DNA from: Tetradesmus obliquus
Lineage: Eukaryota > Chlorophyta > Chlorophyceae > Sphaeropleales > Scenedesmaceae
Assembly (NCBI GenBank): GCA_030272155.1
Contig: CP126202.1
Coordinates: forward strand, 682,001-746,000
Reading direction: 5' to 3'
Length of the DNA stretch: 64,000 bases
The translations under genes were made by a program, and so were the position numbers. The number at the start of each line of letters is the position of its first letter. Positions within the stretch are counted from its first letter, which is position 1. This document shows, piece by piece, positions 42,501 through 52,892 of this stretch. The notes beneath the pieces are model-generated. The model was not told where the DNA came from. It was given only the letters and a program-made list of their open reading frames with translations, and made no database searches.

Positions 42501-43447
42501 AACTGTGTCCCTGCTCCGCACTCTGTTGTTTGTGTGGTATTTTGTGTTGCAGGTGGCCGTCAGTAGCAGCAGCAGCCGGCAAGGCATACAGTCTGCGCTA
42601 CCAGCTGCTCACCTACATCTACTCCTCACTCTTCCTCGCACACAGCAGCGGCGGTACCGTACTGCGCCCACTGTTCTTCACGTCACCCGGTGACACCGCA
42701 GCACGCCATGCGCAGCAGCAGTGGATGGTGGGCGACGGTGTGCTGGTGAGCCCCGTAGTGACACCTGGTACGGTCAGTATCAGTCCGTACTTCACACCAG
42801 GGGCCTGGTACAGCGCATGGGATTACAGTCGGATCCTCATTGAGGGAGATGTTGGACAGGCGGTACAAATGGATGTTCCGCTCGGTGACATTGCGGTACA
42901 TTACAGGGGCGGTACGATCGTACCGCTGCAGCAGTACGCCGCAGTGACACGGGATGTACGGGTGTCACCGGTGACACTGGTTGTGGCACTTCCCAGCGGT
43001 ACCGCAGCGGAGGATGCGGCGGCTGGTGTGGTACCGCCGTACTCTGCAGCGGAGTTCTGCAGGAGTTCACGCCGTGAAAACGCAGATCGCCTGGTGGCTT
43101 GCGGTGTGCTGTTCATGGATGGTGAAGAGGATGCGCCTGTTGTAACTAGTGACAACTCGCTGCAGGCGCAGTTTGCTGCTGTTGCTGCGAGTGACGCCAG
43201 GTCAGGCAGTGTCTCCAGCAGGGTGATTGCTGCCGGCGGTGACGCAGCTGCAAAGCTGCAAATCGCTGCAGTGCATGTTTTGGGTGTTAGTAGCAGCAGC
43301 AGCAATGCTGCGCAGCTGGCGGTGCGTGTGAATGGTGTGGAGGTTGCTGCAAATGATGTTGAGTTTGATGGCGTCACTGGTGTGCTAAAGGTGTCTGGGC
43401 TGCAGCTGGCAGCTGGGCAGTCACTTGAGCTGCACTGGAGCACATGA
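33639..43447 (+). CDS. GH31 alpha-glucosidase, secreted
   Basis: Sixteen exons join in phase to 957 aa, close to plant alpha-glucosidases: 33639-33696, 33821-33883, 34028-34202, 34833-34967, 35339-35626, 36392-36526, 36940-37022, 37452-37681, 38601-38734, 39081-39139, 39404-39442, 39879-40152, 40296-40384, 40712-40850, 41047-41124, 42553-43447. The first exon encodes a signal peptide ([13 protein letters not shown]). Next come a mutarotase-like N domain ([19 protein letters not shown]) and the (beta/alpha)8 barrel with the nucleophile motif GLWLDMNEA and the acid/base region [22 protein letters not shown] and [10 protein letters not shown] complete the signature. The C-terminal beta domain has [10 protein letters not shown] and [11 protein letters not shown]. 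It should release glucose from alpha-glucosides in the secretory pathway or outside the cell. Tandem copies flank at least eight of its exon borders. Introns carry long CTG runs and a minisatellite. Confidence 0.95.
34570..34905 (+). repeat. Three copies of the alpha-glucosidase exon 4 start
   Basis: GCCGGGCGCTGAAG-like starts near 34587, 34690 and 34833, each behind an acceptor-like CAG. The middle copy is good for about 70 bases ([19 protein letters not shown]). Only the last gives the whole exon. Confidence 0.8.
35252..35330 (+). repeat. (CTG)n microsatellite, about 26 units
   Basis: Forms the polypyrimidine-like end of alpha-glucosidase intron 4, running straight into the GCCGCCGCAG acceptor of exon 5. 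Confidence 0.9.
36115..36465 (+). repeat. Three copies of the alpha-glucosidase exon 6 start
   Basis: CAG plus bases for [19 protein letters not shown] at about 36121, 36272 and 36392 (spacings about 150 and 120 bp). The last copy carries the rest of the exon. Confidence 0.9.
37452..38275 (+). repeat. Three copies of the alpha-glucosidase exon 8 3' half
   Basis: Bases for [22 protein letters not shown] through SGEETFVGQ plus donor occur in the exon itself (to 37681), then at 37778-38022 interrupted by an insertion, and again at about 38113-38275. This is a large donor-side duplication about 230-330 bp apart. Confidence 0.85.
38440..38860 (+). repeat. Copies flanking alpha-glucosidase exon 9
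   Basis: The exon start ([14 protein letters not shown]) is pre-duplicated at 38440-38510. The exon end encoding PW(S)GLWLD(M)NE is repeated at 38826-38864. The used exon lies between them, next to a CTG run at 38538-38600. Confidence 0.8.
40450..40780 (+). repeat. Three copies of the alpha-glucosidase exon 14 start
   Basis: Bases for (V)I(N/D)SNIWGMPM(V)G near 40452, 40597 and 40712. Only the last reads through [11 protein letters not shown]. Confidence 0.85.
41263..41762 (+). repeat. 21-bp minisatellite, about 23 units, CAGGT in every unit
   Basis: Tandem CAGGTCACACCACATCC-type 21-mers, interrupted three times by a CAGCTCAGCAC variant. It lies in the last intron of the alpha-glucosidase gene. 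Every unit contains CAG/GT, which can act as acceptor end or donor start. The repeat is open in several frames (Pro/His/Thr-rich), but that is a product of its period, not a gene. Confidence 0.95.
41898..42640 (+). repeat. Six copies of the alpha-glucosidase last-exon start, 140-bp period
   Basis: Acceptor plus bases for [20 protein letters not shown] occur at 41992, 42133, 42273, 42412 and 42553, with a partial copy at 41898. The period is 139-141 bp. Each unit is about 80 bases of exon followed by about 60 of pyrimidine-rich intron ending TGTTGCAG. Copies are nearly identical, so this array is recent. Confidence 0.95.
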
Positions 43448-44829
43448 GCGTACCTCCGTTAATGTGTGATGCACCGGAGTGTGCATTAAGGCTGCCAACG
43501 GCACTAGATGCATCTGGCTCCATGCACATGCACATCTGGCGCAAAGCAACTGTGTTGTGTCTATCAGCAGCCAGCTGCACCTGCACTGAAATGTGTGAGC
43601 CAGCATTTGCACACCGGTTGATGTCAAGGTTGCTGTGCATAGATGTACAATGAGGCTGTTGTCAATTGTTGTGTGCACACCTGCTCATCATTGCAGAGGC
43701 ACCATGTGCAGTGGCTGTCTTTTGTGTAGCTGCACTGTGATGTTCGAGCCTCTCACTTGTCAGCAGGGTGTGTCGTATTGTGCAGTCAACGGACCAGCGT
43801 GCCCCGTAGCATGCTGCAACAACCCGTATGCATGTACATACAGTTTTCCCCTGCACAGGTGCCACCTGCGCAGTGCAGCATCTTCAGTAAGCTTGATGAG
43901 GCCTGCTAGCCGCTGCAGGCTGCAGGCCCAAAGCATGTGTTTAGCTGTTATGCTGCTGGCTAGCTGGACTGCTCTCATTGCTGGCACTCATGAGCAAGGT
44001 CTGCAGTGTCACAGCGGCAGGTGTGCTGTTCAGATGCTGGTGTGTGCATTGCGGCGCTGCTGGAGTGCAGATGTGCGTTTTGGGCCTTCTGCTTGTGATC
44101 TCGCGCCGATAGCTTTGTGTCTGTGGAAAGCTTTGTGTTTGTTGATTGATAGTGTTCAGGGTATAGAGTTTCACTTGGTGGGACTGCTCGCACGTGTGCA
44201 GATCACATGTGCAGGTATACGAATGTAGGTGTAGAGGTGTTGGGCTTTGAACTCAGCTAAGACATCAGCAGATGGCGTGCGCCAGGCGTCCTGCTGAATT
44301 AAAAATGTTGATTTGTGTTTGTGCCGCTTATTGATAAGTTCTGGTCGTGCGCTGCCTCTCTTCAACAGCATGGCATGGTGTTGCTGGCAGCTGTTGTTGC
44401 AGCCAGCTGCTGTAGAAGCGATGTGTGGCCTGCTTGGGCCCTTCCGACGCTCACAAGCTAAGGAGTTGGTGTCATATGCGTTGATTGCTTGTGGATCAAC
44501 ATGCAGTGTTTTTCGTGCTGTCAACAGCGTCTGGGAAAGCGCGTGCAATTTGTGTCGCTGGTGTGGATCAACAACCACTTGCAGCAGGTGCTGCGCATAG
44601 GTTGCTAAGCCTGGCGCGACGCTGTTGTTTGACACATGATTGGGCGGTCGCTCGACTACTGCCATATTCCCTGCTCGTGTCAACAAAAGATGCGCATGCG
44701 TGCACATTGCCTGTTTGTGGTCTTGTAGATTTTTCTATCACATGACAGTTTGGGGTGGCGTTGCTGCAGGTAGTGCACTTGCGCTTTTGCACGCCAGGTC
44801 AAATGTCGCCCTTATGGCCAAGTAAAATT

Positions 44830-45480
44830 GCAGCCCTTTGGTCCAATCGTATTGGGGCACCAGCTGGCTGCTGCTCTTTTCTCATTGCAACGCTGCCAGT
44901 ATGGCGGCCGCCGCCACCTGCTGCAGCCTGCAGCGCATGCCATGCTCAAAGAGACCAGAATGCACTTACATCGGATTACCTCAGCCAACGTCAACTTGCG
45001 TCACCTTGAGCCCCTTCTATGTCAATTGCACCGATCCACGACGGCTTGCCAACTAAAGCAAGGGCTCTAACCAGCCATACACGGCAGAGCAGCATCAAAG
45101 CTGTGTGTTGCGTGGCTCATATACAGTCATGACTGGAACCTACACCACGGTCTACCCAGGACTACCTGAAGACCAGGGGGCAGGGGTCACAGGTGGTCCC
45201 GCCCATGGACCCCTAACGACCCTGCCCTGTAACCTTCTCTGCGCCTACAGGTATGTCTATCGCTTGATGCCATGCTGCCGGGCAGCCGTGCCTACATGAA
45301 CAGCCCACTTGGAGTGCCAGGAGACTTTGGCGGGAGTCTTCTGGCTCAGCATTTGCTTGCAGGTATGCCTATCGCATGACAGTGGTACTGGACAGCTGTG
45401 CCTGCGTGATCAGCCCACTTGGAGCGCCAGAAGCCTTCGGGGGGGCTTCTGGTCCAGCATTGCTTTCAGTTGTGCATTTA
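44830..45480 (+). pseudogene. Possible fragment of a small Cys-containing protein gene
   Basis: Short protein-like stretches (TSTCVTLSPFYVNC, SYTVMTGTYTTVYPGLP, YAYRMTVVLDSCACVISPLG) follow one another on the plus strand. A segment near 45250-45340 is repeated at 45360-45450, about 113 bp later, behind a CAG, the same junction-duplication pattern seen in the real genes. No family, start or end could be assigned. Confidence 0.25.
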
Positions 45481-45513
45481 CCATGCCTAAAACTGTCATA
45501 TTACAGTGTGCAT

Positions 45514-45542
45514 ACATTACATTACATTACATTACATTACAT
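45514..45542. repeat. (ATTAC)n microsatellite
   Basis: About six ATTAC units. Confidence 0.9.
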
Positions 45543-45576
45543 GCTCCACTCAACGAGGAGTGGGAACCCCAGTCAG

Positions 45577-45720
45577 GAGCCAACGAGAGGCTCATAGGGA
45601 GCCAACGAGAGGCTCATAGGGAGCCAACGAGAGGCTCATAGGGAGGCAACGAGAGGCTCATAGGGAGCCAACGAGAGGCTCATAGGGAGGCAACGAGAGG
45701 CTCATAGAAAGCCAACGAGA
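45577..45720. repeat. 22-bp minisatellite, about 6.5 units
   Basis: Repeats of AACGAGAGGCTCATAGGGAG with small changes between copies. Confidence 0.9.
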
Positions 45721-48397
45721 GTGCAGTACTCACATGCCATGCAGCTGTGCAGGAACAACCCTACCACCTAACCAAACGCTAGCATTGACAGCCTAGCACG
45801 AACGGCTCTCATGTAACCAAGTACGAGTATTACCAAGTACAGATGTGGCGGCATCTGCTCAGATTGCTGCATGGCATGCCAGAATTTGCTACGAAGAAAC
45901 CACCACAAACGGTGCATGCGGTTGAGCACAGGCGCAGCATTGTAACCAGCACGCATGCAGCAAAGCAGCACGCCCAGGGATGGTGCAAGAAGAACAACAG
46001 CATTTGTGCAACTGCTAGGCAGGATCAACCGGCTACCGCAACTCTAGCCTGATAGCTTGCAGCAGCGCCATCGGCAGCACAGTTCTGTCACACACAGCAA
46101 TCATCTATCCATCCAGGAAGAGCTTGCTCAGTCTAAGAAAGAGCCCTGTCAGCGCAGCTGTCAATGCTGCTGCTGCTGCTGCTGCTGAAAACAGGAAGCA
46201 AACCACACACAACAGCAAAAGCAGGCTACAGATGCCACAGCAGTGCAGTCGCAAGCCAGCTCAGCAGTGAAGCAGTGCGCATGAACCAAGACACTAGAAC
46301 ACTGCCAAACAGGGATGCATGTCGACCACGTAGCTCTGCAACACACTGCTACGCAGGGTACAAAAAGAGCAAGGCAGCAGCAGCACCAACTCGGTCGATG
46401 GTGGGTCTTATGAGCAGAGCCAATGCATCTGCAGTGAACGAGCCCTGCAGCAACCGCAGCTGTGCAGCAGTGGTGCTGGCTTTTGACACTCGATGTGCTG
46501 CAAAGTGTAAGGCATGTCTGGAGCAGCTTCCACAGCTACTTTGCAAGATTGCAGAGGTGCCAAGGATGTCGACTCCTGCTGCTGCACAGCGCAGACGCTT
46601 ACCCTCCGAAGATGCACATGCACTCTGTGGCTACACAACCGCTATGGGCCAGATTGAGCATCCATGTAATCTGCACAGCATACATGCTTGCACTCCAAAG
46701 ATGAGCACCGGTGCCACATGCAGTATGCACACAGGTGCTGACACGTGCTTGACATTTGCAAAAGCAACAGCTGCATCCCGGCACACTGGCCACTCACAGA
46801 CAGCATGCACGGGTGAATGTGTACCTCCCGTATCAACAAACACATGCATGCAGACCAGACTAGCACTGCCTTAGCGAGGGGGAAGAGCAAGGGAAGGAGT
46901 GCAGGCCCTCAGTACTACACACAACACAGCTTCCTGCCTATTGCCGTCTCAGAGAAGACTGGCCAACAATGTGTTATGATAATGCGTTATAACATCATTC
47001 AAAACAGCAGGGCGTGTCGACTCTGAGCATGCTCGACAGCAGCACAACAGCAAATCCCACAAGCCAACACCAAGTGCTGCCAGCACATGCAGTGCATGCG
47101 TACGCAACCTTAGGCGCGCAACGCCAAGACAACAATACCGTGCACGGAGAGCATGTTGTGCATAGATGGCAACAGGTGTCCCACGCCACGCTCCTCTGCT
47201 GCCAGACGTTGCACAATGCCTGCTCTCAGCCTCACCACGCCACCGTGGCGTTGTTGTGACAACACGCTTAGTATGCAGCATGTTGTGACAACATGCTTAG
47301 TGTGCAGCTCGAAGAAGCTGCACCAAATCGAGTTCCCGTAGCATTCCTGGCATATGCGTATGTAAAGATCCCAAGAGTAAGCGTAAGCGGATAGGCGCCA
47401 TGGCCTTTCCTTTCATGCTTTCGCGCATGCACAACATGCAGCAACAACAACTTGCAGAAGGTTTCACTACCTCTCCCAGCGCACCCAATGAAAACGGACA
47501 GCCGCATTGGAGAGTTGCGCCGAGTTTTAAATGCTCCCCGAGACATACTTGGAACGGAACAGACATGGAACGGGGCATGGACACACAACATTTCGGCACC
47601 ATCACCAACACAGCACAAAGCACATTTGAGCACGCAAACGCACACACGCAAGTGGTGTCTGCTGGCAATGAAATACGCCAAATGATATCTGCACCGCTCC
47701 TATGTGTTTGCCACAGGGAAATGCTCACCATGCTTCTGCACACAGGTTTGGATGCCCAGCAGCACACAGCCGGCCGCAAACAGCACCCACAGCCAACCTC
47801 TAGAGCATATGCTGCTGTAAACCTGTGTGCGAGGTACTTTCATAGCACGCAAGCATGTGGACACTGCAGCAGCAGCAGCTGCTGCTGGCGAGTACAAAAA
47901 ACTCCCTAGATTTGCATAGCTGCCGCAGCACGCGGCATTAAATGCATGTACAGGCAAATGAACATTCGAGCATACTCCCTGCCAGCTCGCTGAGCAAGAA
48001 AGCAACATGCAACCGGGAGCCGCCGGATGTGCAAAGCAGAACACCCCAAGGAGCTAGCTGCCTGAAAATACTACCAGCAGACCCAATTTTGCCTAGATGT
48101 GCCACCATGGTGCCGCCAATGTGCCTGCCACCAGCCTGATACTAACTGAAAAGGTACAGGCGGTTTGCAGGCTACATCCTGGTGAGAGAACAGGTGAAAA
48201 TAGAGAAAGCCTCAGCAGGCCAGGGTCCCCTAGATGGCATGATCAGCACCACTTTCAACAACAGTTGCAAAGCAAGCTGCCATAGACGACTCAGCTAGAT
48301 CCGCAACACTGCTTGACTACAATCAATACCCTGCAGGAAGCCGCTGCACCCACCCACCACATTATGCTGCTCAGCGCAGCAAGTGGGATTTTGTTGC

Positions 48398-49941
48398 TCA
48401 GCCCAGCAGTTGCGGCTCAGCAGCAAAGCTGACCTTGCGCTGTATCGCCACACCACCCGGCAGGGCACCGCTGCTACCCCTGCTGCTGCTGCCGCCGCCG
48501 CCGCTGCTGCTGGTGTCAGCAGAGGCTACGCCAACAGGGCTGGGCAGAGCAGCCGTTGTTACAGCTGCCTTGGCACCTGCGGCTGCTGCTGCCGCAAAGC
48601 TTGAAGCGGCAACCTTGTGCATGCTGTAGTCCCCAGTACTGACAGCTTCAGGCTGCTGCTGCTGCTGCTGTTGCCAGGGAGCTGACTCACAGGCAGATTC
48701 AAACACAGCTGCTGCAGACTCGCTCACTTCCTCTTCTTCTGCTGGCGCTAACAGCACGCCACCTCCTGCTGCTGCTGCTGCTGTGCTGCCGCTGCGGCCG
48801 CTCACAGATTGCAGCTGCTGCTCATAGTGAGCAGACAGCACCAGCTGTGGCAGCGCAGGCGGCATGTGATAGCTGCTCCAATTGCTGCCGCAGCTTTGGA
48901 CGCTACTGCTGTCAGCGTGCCGCATCTTAGGACTGCCAAACACTGCTGCTGCTGCAGCTGTTGTTGCGTCGCTGCTGCTGGCGTAGCTTGTGCTGCTCAT
49001 GTTGCTGATGCTGCGCCCGAGCCCTGCTCGAGGAGTATGCAAACAGCTGACGCCGCTGCTGGTCAGAGGAACAGATAAGCTACTGCTGATGCCTGTAGGT
49101 GGCAGTAAGTGCAGGCCAGTGGACGGAAGTGAGGACTGCTCACCCAGCAGCAGCAGCAGCGGGGAAGCATGTTGCTGCCAAGCTGAGCTGACACTGCTGC
49201 TGCTGCTGTCGTTGCTGCTGCTGTTTGGGCTGACTGTGGCAGGATTGTCGCTGGACGTGGTGTGAATGGAGCTCTGCTGCTGCTGCTGCTGTGGTACCTT
49301 GCCCAAGTGCTGCTGCTGGTGCATGTTGTCTGCCAGCTGCACGTCAGGCTGCTGCTGCTGCTGCCATCTGAGTGGCACCAGGGACAGCAGCCCAGCAGCA
49401 GCAATTGCAGGAGGAGGTACCCTAGGGGAGGGAGTAGGAGGAAGCTTCAAGCTACTAGCAGACACCAGCTGACTATCTGCTGCAGCTGCTGCTGCTGCTG
49501 TGCTTGCTTTCACGGCAGCAGCCGCAGCTGCTGTTGAAGCAGTACTGGCTGCGCTTTGGAAGCTTGATGCACCACTCTGCTGCTGCTGCTGCTGCTGCAG
49601 CGACAGCGGCTCGAATACGCTGCCAAACGACTGGCCGGTGAGTGCATTGGCAGCAGCAGCAGCATTTGGGGGGGGGTGATGGAGACCTGCTGCCGCCACT
49701 GCAGCTGCTGGTGCTGCTGACAGCATCAGCAGATTGTGCCAATGGAGTGCTGTCATCTGCTGATGTGCGTGAATCACCTGCCACTGCGTTTGGCACCTGC
49801 TGCTGCTGCTGCTGCTGCTGCTGCCTGTTGGTCTGGAGGTACGCACCATACAGCGCAGAGCCATCTGACTTGGCTTTGACCAGCAGAGGAGGCTTGCCGC
49901 TGCTGCTGCTGCTGCCATGGGCAGAGAAGGTACCGCCGCCT

Positions 49942-50009
<68 letters not shown>

Positions 50010-50190
50010 TCCAGGCGAGCCTGCTGCATGCTCTGCTGCCATGGGGCTGCATTCGCCGCTGCTGCTGCTGCTGCCGCTGCCACGCCTGCTGCTGGCTTGA
50101 CTTGGCAGGCTGCTGCTGCGGCCCGAGAGGCGCCGCAGCCGGCTGAGCTTCTGGGCATGCTGCTGCAACTCCTCCTGCAAGCGGAACCCG

Positions 50191-50243
<53 letters not shown>

Positions 50244-52001
50244 GCAGTTCAGAGAATGAAGCACATTTCTCAAAGCCAGACAAGGGTGAGACAAGAAGTC
50301 GCCGCAGCCGGGTGAGCCTCTCAGCATGCTGCTGCAGCTCCTGCTGTAAGGCGACAGTCAGCAGCAGCGCAGCAAAAGAACAGATGAAGCTGCCAGCTGC
50401 CTCCCTCAACAAGCTCCAAGCCGCACTGCAGCAGCAAACTCCAGATGCAAATCTTTAATGCAACGCCAATGATAAAAAAATATAAATCGCACCTGCATCA
50501 TGTCCTGCAGCTCTGCCGCCAGCTGGGCCACTCTCGGCCTTGCCCCTGGCTCCTGGCGCCAACAAATACTACCAAGGCAAAACAACAAGGAAACACACAC
50601 CAAACAAACCATCGATACAACGCACCTGCATCCTGACCTGCAGCTCTGCCACCAGCTGCAGCTGCACGCCCGGCTCCTCCCGCCAACAACAAACTGCTAC
50701 AAGGATAACCACTGGGCAACATAGTAACAACAACATAATTGCACCTGCATCATGTCCTGCACCTCTGCCACCAGCTGGGCCACTCTCGGCCGTGCCCCTG
50801 GCTCCTCCCGCCAGCAAGCTGCAGTAAAAATATGATAGGCTGTAGCATAAACATAACATCATTAAACAGCGCACCTGCATCATGTCCTGCAGCTCTGCTG
50901 CCAGTTGTAACACTCTCGGCCTTGCCCCTGGCTCGTCGCGCCAGCAGCAAACCACAACAACGATCAAAGCCAGACAACAGAATCACACATACATAACGCA
51001 CCTGCATCAGGTCCTGCAGCTCTGCTGCTAGCTGCGCCACCCTGGGCCGTGCCCCAGGCTCCTCCCGCCAGCAGCTGCTGATGAGGGCAGCCAGGCGGGG
51101 AGGCGTGTCGGGCGGCAGCGCTGGGCGCTCCTTGTTGATTGCAACCGCCACAATGATCTGCGCGAGAAAAAGCAGCACAGCGGGGCATGAGATAGTATAA
51201 GGCGCACATGTGCTTGGCTTGCAGTGAGCGCTCCTCGTCTATTGCCACAGCCATTAACACTGCAACAAAATTGACACAGGCAGTCGGGCAGGTTTTGCAT
51301 GTCAGCAGAGGGTGTGGGATGTGTCAAGGCGGCAGCGCCGGGCGCCCCTTGTCGATGCCATTGCGACCATAATCTGCAGCTATGGGGCAGACATGCATGT
51401 GCCTCATGTCAGCAAGCAGTGTATGTAGGTCAGGCAGGGCGGCGTGTCGGGCGGCAGCGCCGGTCTCTCCTTGTTGACTGCGGCCGCCTCGATAATATTT
51501 GTTGATTAGACTTATTTGTTAATCTCGTTCACGTCAAACTTCACACAAGACGTCACACCCTAATTCCCACCTTGAACAGCATGTTGAAGCTCTTGCCGCC
51601 GTCGCCCGCAAGGTTGCTGAATGGCTGCTTGTGTGCCAGACACTCATATAAGATGCAGCCCAGGCTGTACACATCAGCCGCCTCATCAACTCGTGTGCCG
51701 TTGAAGAGCTCAGGAGCCATGTAGTTGGGCGTGCCTGCAACAGCAGCAGCAGCAGCAGCAGCAAGCGACCAGTTCAGACAACCACCTTCAAAGCGAGTCA
51801 GGAAGCCTCGGACGTTCGCTATTCACCACCAACCCATGGCCTTTCAACAGGTGTCACTCAATTACCATGTACTGAAGCAGCAGCTTGGCAAACTGGCTGA
51901 GCAGCATTCATTCAGCAGCAGTCAACCTCCTTGAGTGCAGGCATGGCTCACCTCCTTGGTGGGTGACAGACAGGTAGCTGCGGGTAGGGTCCTTGAACCT
52001 G

Positions 52002-52051
<50 letters not shown>

Positions 52052-52614
52052 CTATTTCCAGATTACACGACAGTTGGTGGCTGGCCTGTTGCTTGACCGC
52101 TGAAAAGTGCTCGAGATCGGCTGTCGCAGCAGGCCAGCTGCCTGTCCTGACACTGGCTTGGTGACACAACATGAAGCAAACACTGTGTTCACCCTGTTGT
52201 GGCACACACCATGCAAGATGGTGCCAGGACGCCTTGTAACTATCCTCTCTCAATACAGCGAAGGCAAGGCATCTGGAAATGCCGAAGCCTAAAATCTTGG
52301 AGCGCCACTGCCATCCAGCAGCACAACCCTGCGCACATTGCGCTTGATGTTTACTTGAACCAGAAGTAACAGCAGCAGCAACATTGCACACCTGGAGATG
52401 CCGAAATCTGCGATTTTGGCGCGGCCACTGCCGTCCAGCAGCACGTTCTGCGGCTTCAGGTCCCTGTGCAGCACTGCAGGGTGCAGATAGGCCAGGCCAG
52501 CAGCAACATCCAGCCCAATCTGCAGCACCTCCATGTAGGTCAGGCGCCGCTTGCTGGGGTGGTAGATGCGCTGCGCAAGGTTGCCGCCCTCCACCAGCTC
52601 CATGATCAGCGCCA

Positions 52615-52646
<32 letters not shown>

Positions 52647-52860
52647 TGGGGCTGCTGCTGCTGCTGCTGCTGCTGTTGATTGTCAGCAGCTGGCGAAGCT
52701 GTCCCTTCAGCATCCACAGCAGTGTTGGTGTCTAAACCGTCAGCCTCACTCTGCCTGCTGCTTGACGCTGCATCTGCTGCCTGGGCCTCTCCAACTGGAC
52801 TCAACCTGCCTGCTGCCGCTGCTGTTGGTTCTGGTGCTGTTGCTGCACTCTGAGCCACTT

Positions 52861-52892
<32 letters not shown>

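Larger units (their letters stand above)
43448..48397. other. Gene-poor stretch, no confident gene
   Basis: Five kilobases with no recognised protein or RNA family. Frames up to 236 codons occur (for example 46164-46874) but look like chance translation. It contains a minisatellite, a pentanucleotide repeat, a 27-bp duplication at 47253-47306 and a possible broken secreted-protein gene near 44830-45480. Confidence 0.5.

Noticed and set aside
46164-46874. 236-codon plus-strand frame
   Set aside because: No recognisable domain and composition like the surrounding non-coding DNA; starts in a CTG run.
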